Source of the DNA: JBBQTU01 sp038213005
GTDB lineage: Bacteria > Planctomycetota > Phycisphaerae > Tepidisphaerales > Tepidisphaeraceae
Direction: 5' to 3'
Length of the DNA stretch: 38,514 nt
Assembly (NCBI GenBank): GCA_038213005.1
Contig: JBBQTU010000009.1
Coordinates: forward strand, 1-38,514
A program made the position numbers and the translations under genes. Within the stretch, counting starts at the first letter, position 1. Every line of letters begins with the position of its first letter. The notes below the pieces were generated by a model. That model was given only the letters and a program-made list of their open reading frames with translations, had not been told where the DNA came from and did no database searches. Shown piece by piece: positions 6,763 to 13,373 of this stretch.

Positions 6763-7953
6763 TCAGGGGAGGGGGAGGTCGGTGAGTTCGAAGGGGATGG
6801 CGAGGGCACGCTGGCCCAGGGGGAGTTTCCATGTGAGTTGGACGGGTTCGCCGGCGGGGGTTCTGGGATCGCAGCGGAAGGTGACTTCGCCGTCCTGGGT
6901 GTCGCCGCTGGACCGCGGGGCTGAGGCTATGGGCATGTAGCGTCGGCCTTGGGCGTCGATGAGGATGATGCCCTGGGTCAGGGTCCAGACGTTGCGGTCG
7001 GCCACCCGCTTGAGGCCAGCGGCGCCGGTTGGGCGGTTTTTGAGGTGGAAGCTGAGCTTGAGCTGATAGGTGGCGCCGCCGCCGGCCGGGGCGGCGGGCT
7101 TGGGGGTGAGTTGGGTGAGCGGCTGGAGCGTGACGTCGAAATCGGGAAGCTGCTTGGTCCGCGGCTCAGCTTTAAGTGGGGAGTCGATCTGGAGGGTGTC
7201 AACGCTCGTGGCGACGGTGAGTCGGACGTAGCCCTTGAGGCGCGCCACCTTCTTGCCGGCGGCTTTGGGATTGGCCAGGGGGATGGAGACGGTCTGGGCC
7301 ATGCCGCCGGGGTTGGGGGAGTAATAGGAGCCCGTGGCGGTCTTGGGCGGGACGAGCGAAAGGCCGTTTTCATCGACCGCCTCCTGCACGGTCACGGGGC
7401 CAACCTGGCTGACGGCCAGGGACGGGTCGGCCAGGACGATGAGTTGGATGGCGCAGGTGGAGGTGGCGGCTTCGGGGCGCTCGTAGGAGAGCATCGCATT
7501 TCGCTGGGAAGAGCGAGGTATCAGCAGGAGGCCCTGGGCCTCGACGGACTTGAGCGCGGAGAGCCTGATGCCCTGTGCTTCGGGGACGAGGCGGATCAGG
7601 CCGCCGCGGATCTCGGGGGAATCGGGGCTGAAGGAGAGGCGGGACTGGCGGCAGAGGTCAAGGAAGGTGGGCCAGAAGCGGGCGTTCTGGGCGGTGAGGA
7701 AGACCGGATCAGCGCTCTGCCAGACCGAGGGATCGCGGACGGGAAAAGTCATGTCGGCCTGTTTGGCGAGGGCGGCGAAGGCTTCCTCGGCATCGACGCC
7801 CTGGAGATCGAGGTTGATCGTGCCGGCGGGTGCGGTGGTGGGCGCGGCGGTTGCGGCGGGAGCAGGCGGGGCTTCGGCGGGGAGCTGAGCGGGTGCGGGT
7901 TGTGCGGCGGCGATGGCCAGCAGAATGGCCAGGCTGATCTTTGCGATGCGCAT
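6763..7953 (-). CDS. Exported protein of unknown function
   Basis: A 396-residue protein with a signal peptide (MRIAKISLAILLAIAAAQ, then PAPAQ) and an Ala/Pro/Thr-rich linker to about residue 45. Residues 48-75 (INLDLQGVDAEEAFAALAKQ) resemble the short secretin/TonB N-terminal (STN) type fold seen in many planctomycete exported proteins; this is a weak similarity by eye. The remainder is beta-rich without catalytic motifs and ends in a domain that may bind or pack as a beta-sandwich. The ATG at 7953 is chosen because AGGAG lies 8 nt upstream and a signal peptide follows directly; a longer frame to 8178 is not supported. A promoter is placed at 7985-8012. Confidence 0.7.
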   Translation of the reverse strand: MRIAKISLAILLAIAAAQPAPAQLPAEAPPAPAATAAPTTAPAGTINLDLQGVDAEEAFAALAKQADMTFPVRDPSVWQSADPVFLTAQNARFWPTFLDLCRQSRLSFSPDSPEIRGGLIRLVPEAQGIRLSALKSVEAQGLLLIPRSSQRNAMLSYERPEAATSTCAIQLIVLADPSLAVSQVGPVTVQEAVDENGLSLVPPKTATGSYYSPNPGGMAQTVSIPLANPKAAGKKVARLKGYVRLTVATSVDTLQIDSPLKAEPRTKQLPDFDVTLQPLTQLTPKPAAPAGGGATYQLKLSFHLKNRPTGAAGLKRVADRNVWTLTQGIILIDAQGRRYMPIASAPRSSGDTQDGEVTFRCDPRTPAGEPVQLTWKLPLGQRALAIPFELTDLPLP

Positions 7954-7984
7954 CGGCAATGCTCCTTTTACCTCTTGCGGAGAT

Positions 7985-8012
7985 ATCTTAGTGGCGGTCT
8001 GATATTGGGCAA
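7985..8012 (-). promoter_or_regulatory. Promoter of the exported protein gene
   Basis: On the minus strand, TTGCCC (8012-8007), a 16-nt spacer, then TAAGAT (7990-7985), 31 nt before the ATG at 7953. Confidence 0.4.
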
Positions 8013-8256
8013 CCGGCGGCGCGAACCGGCGGTGGTGCAAGTGGGTCGCTTCCTGTGGAAGCGACAGGGTTTGCCGATGAATGGGCTGAGCCAGTGTCGA
8101 CCGCAGGTGCTTTGGGTCGGGGCGTCTTCCATTCCGCTTCCACAGGTCGCAGACTCGCCGTGGAGAGAAGCCGGCCAATTATTCGGCTTTCTGACAGATG
8201 CCCGGAAATATTGTCACGCCCGTTGGTGATAGGCGATCCGCAGGTGGAGAAGGATT

Positions 8257-9567
8257 ATGAAGTTGAAATATCTGAGTCTGATTGCGATCGTGGCGCTGGT
8301 GATCATGGGCAGCGCGCGGGCGGCGGACATCTTTTCGGGGTATGAGGGCGGGCCGGGGAATCCGCAGGCGCCGGGGTATTACAAGATGGTTTACCATGGG
8401 GCGCTGGCGGGGAGCCCCCGGGATATGGCGTTTGTGCTGTATGTGCCCCAGGGGTATTCCGAGGCGAAGAAACCGTGGCCGATGATTTTGTTTCTGCATG
8501 GGCTGGGGGAGCGAGGGTTCAATCCGCAGATGCTGTTCAGTTCGGGGATACCGCGGGACATGGCGGATCACCCGGAGCTGCAGCAGTGGGCTCCGTTTCT
8601 GATCCTGATCCCGCAGTGCCCGGCCGATGTGCGGTGGGAGACGCCGGGGACAGGCAAGATGGTTTCGGAACTGACGACGGCCGTGACCAGCCAGTGGTCG
8701 GTTGATCCGCAGAGCGTGTATGTCACGGGATTCTCGATGGGTGGCAGCGGGTGCTGGGCGGTGGTGAAGGAGGCGGGCAGGCAGTTTGCGGCGATTGTGC
8801 CGATCGTGGCCAATGCCGTGGAGCCGCAGGCGGTGGCCGAGGCGCTGCGCGGGAGCGGCGCTGAGTGCCTGGTGATCTCGGGGTCGATCGATCCCAAGAG
8901 CGAGCCGGGGTCGAGCGTGATGGTCGAGGCGCTTCGCGGCGCGGGGGTGGATGTCCAGCACGCGAAGGTGCCGTATGGTGGGCATGATCTGTGGCCGCAG
9001 TATTACGGTGACAGGGTGTTTTATGAGTGGCTGCTGCTGCATCACATGGGGCAGGAACCTCCGGCCGGGCGGCTGAAGGCGGACGCGTTCATCACGATGG
9101 GCATTCCGCGCGCGGAGAAGAACCAGCAGCGTTACAAGGACTTGAACGAGCAGTTGCAGCAGGTGGCGAAGTGGTGGCAGGTCGACAACTGCAGCCTGCA
9201 GCGCACGCCGGGACTGCGGGATAAGCTGCTGAACCGCCCCACCGTTTACGTCACGCAGCCCTACACCGCAGAGGTGCCCTGCCGCCTGCAAACGACGACC
9301 AAGCTGCCGACCGGCAAGCACGTGGCATTGAACCTGGTGGTGGGCCATCACCCGCAGGGGTCGTGGAAACTGGTTGTCCGCGTCAATGAGCGGGAGCGGC
9401 TGACGACGATCGTGGAGAAGAGCAAGTCGGATCGAGGGTGGATGACGCTGAGGGTGGATCTAACGGAGTTCGCCGGGCAGGAGGTGCGACTGCAACTCAT
9501 CAACGCGAATAGCGGAGCGGTGCGGGATGATGCGTATTGGGGGATGGTCAAGATTGTGAACGACTGA
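8257..9567 (+). CDS. Exported alpha/beta hydrolase (esterase/depolymerase type)
   Basis: A 436-residue protein with a cleavable signal peptide (residues 1-22, ending GSARA). Residues about 45-260 are an alpha/beta hydrolase domain of the PHB depolymerase/feruloyl esterase kind: the oxyanion segment LFLHGLGERG (78-87), the nucleophile elbow GFSMGGSG with Ser160, an Asp in ISGSIDPKSEPGS (Asp212) and the catalytic His in YGGHDLW (His243). The C-terminal ~150 residues are beta-rich and may be a carbohydrate- or surface-binding module. It probably acts on esters or polysaccharide-bound substrates outside the cytoplasm; the substrate is unknown. GGAGAAGGA precedes the ATG. It ends convergently, 13 bases from the amidohydrolase stop. 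Confidence 0.85.
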   Translation: MKLKYLSLIAIVALVIMGSARAADIFSGYEGGPGNPQAPGYYKMVYHGALAGSPRDMAFVLYVPQGYSEAKKPWPMILFLHGLGERGFNPQMLFSSGIPRDMADHPELQQWAPFLILIPQCPADVRWETPGTGKMVSELTTAVTSQWSVDPQSVYVTGFSMGGSGCWAVVKEAGRQFAAIVPIVANAVEPQAVAEALRGSGAECLVISGSIDPKSEPGSSVMVEALRGAGVDVQHAKVPYGGHDLWPQYYGDRVFYEWLLLHHMGQEPPAGRLKADAFITMGIPRAEKNQQRYKDLNEQLQQVAKWWQVDNCSLQRTPGLRDKLLNRPTVYVTQPYTAEVPCRLQTTTKLPTGKHVALNLVVGHHPQGSWKLVVRVNERERLTTIVEKSKSDRGWMTLRVDLTEFAGQEVRLQLINANSGAVRDDAYWGMVKIVND

Positions 9568-9580
9568 TCTGCGGCCGCGG

Positions 9581-10828
9581 CTACAGGATTTGTGGGAGTA
9601 CCAGGGCCGAGTCGAGGATGGCGCGGAGGGGGTCGGGGCCGGAGATGGGGAAGGCGAGGATGTCTGCAGCTTTGCCGGGGGATAGGGAGCCTACGTCGTG
9701 GGAAAGGCCCAGGGCCCTGGCGCCGTTGAGGGTGGCCATGGTGAAGAGGGTCTCCAGTGGGAGGTCAGGGTAGAGGCGATGCACGAGGCGGAGGTCGTCC
9801 AGGAGATTGAGGTTCGGAGAGCTGGCGCAGCTATCGGTGCCGAGGGCGACGTTGATGCCGCGGGCGAGCATGTCGTCGAAACGGTGTGGGGGATGGCCGA
9901 AGAAGGCGTGCGTGCGCGGGCAGTAGACGACGCTGGCTCGGCCGGCGGCGAGGAGGGCGAGTTCATCGTCGTCGGCGTAGTTCACGTGGGCGAGGAGCGT
10001 GGGGTAGTCCAGGAGGCCCAGGTCGCGGGCATAGCGGATCGGGCCGCCGGCGTAGGTGGGGACGTGATCGTCCCAGGTGAGCCAGGCATCCCAGAGGTCG
10101 CGGAACGGGCCGGTGTGCGACGCGAGAAACTCGGCTTCGGCGCTGCTCTCGGCGAGGTGGGTCGCCAGCGGCAGCGAGTCTGCGACGGCTCGCTGGAGGC
10201 TAGCGCGGTAGCCGTCGGGCTCGACGGAGTATGGGGCGTGAGGGGTCAGGCCGATGTGCAGACGGTCGGACTGGCAAGCGCGGTCGGCGGCGAGGTCCAG
10301 GCGAGGCTGGAGGAGCGACCGGCGCTGGGCCATAGCCATGATCTCGCCATAGCTGACGACGCGGAGGGGGCTTTGGCGCAGGATCGGGCGGGTGATGTGG
10401 CACTGGCGCGAGATGTCGCCGACGGTGGTGACGCCGTAACGAAGGCACTGGGCGATTCCCTGCCGTACGCCGTGAGCGCTGCGCTGGGCGAGATGGTCAT
10501 CCGGAACGCGGGTGCGCGTGAGCATGCGGACGAGCCAGCCGACGAAGCCGTCGGGGGGAGACTCGCCGGGGGTGCAGTCGCTGAGTTCGAGGTGGGTGTG
10601 GGCGTTGACGAGGCCGGGCAGGAGAGTGTGGCCAGTGAGGTCAAGGCGATCGGCACCAGGATAGCGGGTGCGGATATCGGCGATGGGGCCGATGGCGAGG
10701 ATTCGGCGGGCGTCGTCCGCGCCAACGCCCGCGCCCGCGCCAACGCCTGCGACCGCAACCGCCCCGCCGCGGATGGGGGGCGCGTCGATGGGGATGACCC
10801 AGTCGGCTTCAAGGATTCGGGTGCTCAT
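9581..10828 (-). CDS. Metal-dependent amidohydrolase, deaminase type
   Basis: A 415-residue cytoplasmic enzyme of the amidohydrolase superfamily (ATZ/TRZ branch). Metal ligands are visible: HTH in LLPGLVNAHTHLELSD (77-79), His in GLTPHAPYSV, His in LATHLAES and Asp in LGTDSCASS. The layout fits S-adenosylhomocysteine/5-methylthioadenosine deaminases and aminodeoxyfutalosine deaminases; which one cannot be settled by eye. Residues 23-38 are a Gly/Ala/Val microsatellite-like insertion in the N-terminal beta domain. The ATG at 10828 has AAGGA 5 nt upstream and overlaps the dedA 3' end by 20 bases, so it is the third gene of an rrf2-dedA-amidohydrolase operon. Confidence 0.85.
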   Translation of the reverse strand: MSTRILEADWVIPIDAPPIRGGAVAVAGVGAGAGVGADDARRILAIGPIADIRTRYPGADRLDLTGHTLLPGLVNAHTHLELSDCTPGESPPDGFVGWLVRMLTRTRVPDDHLAQRSAHGVRQGIAQCLRYGVTTVGDISRQCHITRPILRQSPLRVVSYGEIMAMAQRRSLLQPRLDLAADRACQSDRLHIGLTPHAPYSVEPDGYRASLQRAVADSLPLATHLAESSAEAEFLASHTGPFRDLWDAWLTWDDHVPTYAGGPIRYARDLGLLDYPTLLAHVNYADDDELALLAAGRASVVYCPRTHAFFGHPPHRFDDMLARGINVALGTDSCASSPNLNLLDDLRLVHRLYPDLPLETLFTMATLNGARALGLSHDVGSLSPGKAADILAFPISGPDPLRAILDSALVLPQIL

Positions 10829-11585
10829 CGGGGTCCTTGGCCACGCGGTGGCTGGCCTTGTCCAGCACGACATCGCTAAGGGTTATGTGCTTTTTCCGGC
10901 GAAGGCGAAAATACATGAATACGCCAATGGCAAGCACCACGACGATCAGCACGGCCCAGTGCTGGTAAGGAGCCAGGTCGTCTCTGGCGGCCTGGAGTTG
11001 TTCGAGTGTGCCGAGCTTTTTGCCGACCCAGTGGCCGAGGAGCAGGAACGCCCCGCCGCTGATGATGGCCGCCAGGCCGTCGGCGATGATGAATTTGATG
11101 AAACTGAATCGCACCGCGCCGGCGGCGATGACGACAGCGCCGCGGACTCCGGCGAAGAGGCGGCCGATGGCGACGACCCAGATGCCGTATTTTGTGAACA
11201 GCGTCTCAGCGTGAGCGATGCGCTGGGGCGTGACGTGTTTGCCGATGAAGCGCACTTTGGTGATGCCCATGCCGTAGCGCCGGCCGAAATTGTAGAGCAG
11301 AATGTCGCCGCCGATGATGCCACACCAGGCGGCCACGCCAGCCCAGGCCAGGTGCATCTTGCCCTGAGCGGAGAGGAAGCCCGAGATGAGCAGCGGGATG
11401 TCCTCGGGCAGCGGCAATCCCAGACCGCAGGCGAAGAGCAACCCGAACAGTGCCAGGTAGCTGCCAGCGGTGAGCAAATGCCCGATGGAATCGATGCTGA
11501 GCCAGTCAAACCAGCCGGTCGCCGCGAGCAGACCGCTGGCCGTTGCCAGGTGGGAACTCAGACCAAGGATGCCGGTGTATTGCAT
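10809..11585 (-). CDS. DedA-family membrane protein
   Basis: A 258-residue integral membrane protein of the DedA/SNARE-associated (VTT) family, which includes undecaprenyl-phosphate and phospholipid flippases. Signatures are GLGLPLPEDIPLLISG, GGDILLYNFGRRYG and the arginine-containing IGRLFAGVRGAVVIAAG, with about five membrane segments and a final single-span helix near residues 212-230 before a basic cytoplasmic tail. It begins 5 bases after the rrf2 stop and overlaps the amidohydrolase, indicating co-transcription. A role in lipid-carrier recycling or membrane homeostasis is expected from the family; the substrate here is not determined. Confidence 0.85.
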   Translation of the reverse strand: MQYTGILGLSSHLATASGLLAATGWFDWLSIDSIGHLLTAGSYLALFGLLFACGLGLPLPEDIPLLISGFLSAQGKMHLAWAGVAAWCGIIGGDILLYNFGRRYGMGITKVRFIGKHVTPQRIAHAETLFTKYGIWVVAIGRLFAGVRGAVVIAAGAVRFSFIKFIIADGLAAIISGGAFLLLGHWVGKKLGTLEQLQAARDDLAPYQHWAVLIVVVLAIGVFMYFRLRRKKHITLSDVVLDKASHRVAKDPDEHPNP

Positions 11586-11590
11586 TGTAC

Positions 11591-12028
11591 CTAGATGTAA
11601 TACATGGATTGCGAAAGATTTCCACCCCGCGACGCAAGTTCGGCAAGTTCTTCGAGGGTGAGTTTCTCCAGGACGTCGTCAGTGGCCTGGGTGAGCTTCT
11701 CGTTGATGATGTGAACGGCCATCTCGCCGGGACGGCTTTCTTCGTTGCCCTTGCCGTCCTTGACGCTGAGGCGGCCTTCGAGTCGGCGAACGACCTCGCC
11801 GACGCGGATCTGGCGTGGCGGACGAGCGAGACGGTAGCCGCCGCCGCTGCCGACCTTGCTTTCAAGAAATCCGCCGCGGCGGAGGGCCAGAAGGATAGAC
11901 TCCAGGAACTTATTGGGGAGGTCTTCCTGCTTGGACAGATCCTTGGACTGGACGAAGCTGTGTGGCCAGAGCCTGGCGAGGTGGACGACCGCCCGCAGAC
12001 CGTATTCGGTTCGTTTCGACAGTTTCAA
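11591..12028 (-). CDS. Rrf2-family transcriptional regulator
   Basis: A 145-residue winged-helix protein beginning KLSKRTEYGLRAVVHLA, the standard start of Rrf2 proteins, followed by KFLESILLALRRGGFLES and GSGGGYRLARPPRQI (recognition helix and wing). It contains no cysteine, so it cannot hold an Fe-S cluster through the three Cys ligands of IscR or NsrR; the signal it senses is unknown. Start is TTG at 12028 with GGGAG about 8-9 nt upstream; no ATG fits the conserved N-terminus. It is the first gene of the operon with dedA and the amidohydrolase and probably regulates it, including itself. Confidence 0.88.
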   Translation of the reverse strand: MKLSKRTEYGLRAVVHLARLWPHSFVQSKDLSKQEDLPNKFLESILLALRRGGFLESKVGSGGGYRLARPPRQIRVGEVVRRLEGRLSVKDGKGNEESRPGEMAVHIINEKLTQATDDVLEKLTLEELAELASRGGNLSQSMYYI

Positions 12029-12057
12029 ACGCGCGTCTCCCTCATAATTCTATCAAA

Positions 12058-12086
12058 ATGGTATGAGTATTTGTGATGGGCGTCAA
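12058..12086 (-). promoter_or_regulatory. Promoter of the rrf2-dedA operon
   Basis: On the minus strand, TTGACG (12086-12081), 17 nt, TACCAT (12063-12058). A second -10-like TAGAAT lies just downstream (12044-12049). The AT-rich segment between them, ATACTCATACC through AATTATGAG, is a plausible Rrf2 operator by position only. Confidence 0.45.
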
Positions 12087-12274
12087 ACCATCGCGTAAAA
12101 GGATGCGCCCAGGGGCGGGTGGGCGAGGGCAAGCGGGTGGCCGCGAGTCGCACGTGACCGCGTTCACTTTTTGGCAGACCCTGACGAGCCACGTGGCAGG
12201 CTGGGGTAAGGGCACGATGCGGTCCAATGGGATGCGAATTGTCGGGGCGTGGTGAAGGGGCGTGGCGAAGTCAG

Positions 12275-12303
12275 TGGACAGCGGATGCGGTGTTGCTTAC
12301 CAT
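12275..12303 (+). promoter_or_regulatory. Promoter of tRNA-Arg
   Basis: TGGACA (12275-12280), 17 nt, TACCAT (12298-12303), followed 13 nt later by the mature 5' end of the tRNA. Confidence 0.5.
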
Positions 12304-12316
12304 GCATCAAGTTAAC

Positions 12317-12390
12317 GTTCTCGTAGCTCAACTGGATAGAGCGTCGGCCTCCGAAGCCGAAGGTTGCTGGTTCGAGCCCAGCCGGGAACA
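12317..12390 (+). tRNA. tRNA-Arg(CCG)
   Basis: A 74-nt cloverleaf. The acceptor stem GTTCTCG pairs with CGGGAAC (one G-U), the D-stem GCTC with GAGC, the anticodon stem TCGGC with GCCGA around loop CTCCGAA giving anticodon CCG, and the T-stem GCTGG with CCAGC around TTCGAGC. Discriminator A; the CCA end is not encoded. It decodes CGG arginine codons. Confidence 0.95.
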
Positions 12391-12639
12391 TTGAGCCTGA
12401 GTTCCACGCTCAGTTGGCCGAGCTCGTTCCGCATCGAGACCGGCAAAGGCCGATGTCATTGTCGCTTGGTTATTCCAGTAATGGTCGGCCGGCTCGACCA
12501 CACCGTGCCCCCAACCATGCCTGCTTCGGCCTTCGCGGCGGCATCGCTTTTCACAAAACATTTTGGCTGCACACCGCCCAGCGGACGGCCCTTCCGCGCT
12601 CCTGCAAAACGATACGAGCCCGTCAGACAACTGAAGCAG
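12391..12639. other. Intergenic stretch after tRNA-Arg
   Basis: About 250 bases with no recognisable gene. A short CTGAG/CTCAG hairpin directly follows the tRNA (near 12397-12413) without a T-tract. Confidence 0.4.
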
Positions 12640-12975
12640 CTATGGCTGCAGCACAACCTTGCCCCAGCGGGCAGGATCCAGGCGAGCCTCACTGGGGACG
12701 TCGGAAACCAGGTCCGTCTGCTTGTCCAGTCAGTACAGCCGGGCAGCGTGGTTGGTACCCGATGGGTCGGAGTAGATGACGCCCAGAAGGCCGGTGATGG
12801 ACCCACTCAGCGGAACCGAGTAGTCGATGCTGAACTCGAGACAATCACTGAACACCCTGGTGATGTCGCTGCGGTCGACCCATGTGCAGTAGCTGGCTCC
12901 GAGCGACATGATCCGGTCGATGAACACGCGATCGGCGCTATAGTGCTGGGCGCGAAAGTTATTTCGCGACGGGAT
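12640..12975 (-). pseudogene. Fragment of a planctomycete exported-type protein
   Basis: On the minus strand a protein-like frame runs NNFRAQHYSADRVFIDRIMS into a segment LEFSIDYSVPLSGSITGLLG and YSDPSGTNHAARLY, is interrupted by TGA at 12732-12730, and continues LDKQTDLVSDVPSEARLDPA to a TAG at 12640. The even amphipathic composition on both sides of the TGA suggests one reading frame with a nonsense change, likely TGG to TGA. No start codon with a ribosome-binding site is seen and the N-terminus is missing, so this is a 3' gene fragment. The beta-rich character would fit an exported substrate-description (DOMON-like) protein, but no function is claimed. Confidence 0.45.
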
Positions 12976-13188
12976 ACCCTGAAGGGCATACCTGCGTGGC
13001 GAAGTTCGCCCTCGCGACGCCTCAGGCCAAGACCAGCATCTTTGCGAAAGCGTGCTGGCCGGTCACCGGGGGGTGCGTCGGCGATGCCGCTTTCGCTTTC
13101 GCGACCCTGTCGCTCACACCCTGCCCCTCCGCACGCCGCTCGGCCGCGGATCCGGCGAGTCCAGGTCCCATCACTCTGCGGCCCTCAC

Positions 13189-13216
13189 TTGACGCGGTCG
13201 CTCGCCGCGATAGCAT
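13189..13216 (+). promoter_or_regulatory. Promoter of the thrS leader
   Basis: TTGACG (13189-13194), a 16-nt spacer, TAGCAT (13211-13216). The leader-peptide ATG follows after 8 nt, so transcription is predicted to start at or a base or two before that ATG. Confidence 0.6.
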
Positions 13217-13224
13217 GGCTGGGC

Positions 13225-13281
13225 ATGTGCCAGATCTGTACAACGACGACGCCCACGACGACCCGGCTCACCGGGCGGTAG
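13225..13281 (+). CDS. Threonine-rich leader peptide of thrS
   Basis: An 18-codon reading frame encodes MCQICTTTTPTTTRLTGR and ends in TAG. Eight of the 18 residues are threonine, in runs of four and three (ACA ACG ACG ACG CCC ACG ACG ACC), directly upstream of an intrinsic terminator and of the threonyl-tRNA synthetase gene. This is the classical composition of an attenuation leader peptide such as ThrL of E. coli. The peptide itself would have no function other than to make the translating ribosome pause when charged tRNA-Thr is scarce. Its ATG sits 8 nt behind the -10 box, so it is probably translated from a leaderless mRNA. CGGGCGG (13272-13278), within its last codons, can pair with the left arm of the terminator. 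Confidence 0.75.
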   Translation: MCQICTTTTPTTTRLTGR

Positions 13282-13292
13282 TTGCGTCGTGG
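13253..13292 (+). promoter_or_regulatory. Pause/anti-antiterminator hairpin of the thrS leader
   Basis: CCACGACG (13253-13260) pairs with CGTCGTGG (13285-13292), and inside it CCCGG (13262-13266) pairs with CCGGG (13271-13275). Formed in the absence of translation, this would hide part of CGGGCGG and so favour the terminator. It overlaps the second Thr codon run. Confidence 0.5.
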
Positions 13293-13313
13293 TCCGAAAA
13301 TCGCGACGATAAC

Positions 13314-13343
13314 CCGCCCGCCAGTTGGCGGGCGGTTTTGTTT
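13314..13343 (+). terminator. Intrinsic terminator (attenuator) ahead of thrS
   Basis: CCGCCCGCC (13314-13322), loop AGTT, GGCGGGCGG (13327-13335), then TTTTGTTT. A strong rho-independent terminator 30 bases before the thrS ATG and downstream of the leader promoter. The competing pairing is CGGGCGG (13272-13278) with CCGCCCG (13314-13320). Confidence 0.8.
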
Positions 13344-13373
13344 CTGTAGCAGCACGAGAGGAAACGAGGAATC

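Noticed and set aside
12730..12732. In-frame TGA as a possible selenocysteine codon
   Set aside because: No SECIS-like hairpin stands out and the frame lacks a start; a Trp-to-stop change in a relic is simpler.
12364..13281. A 305-codon plus-strand frame ending in the Thr-rich residues
   Set aside because: It starts inside tRNA-Arg, has no protein-like domain, and the region upstream of 13225 contains the promoter; only the last 18 codons are taken as the leader peptide.
13225..13373. T-box riboswitch ahead of thrS
   Set aside because: No specifier loop, no conserved T-box sequence and the leader is too short; the Thr-codon leader peptide explains the structure better.
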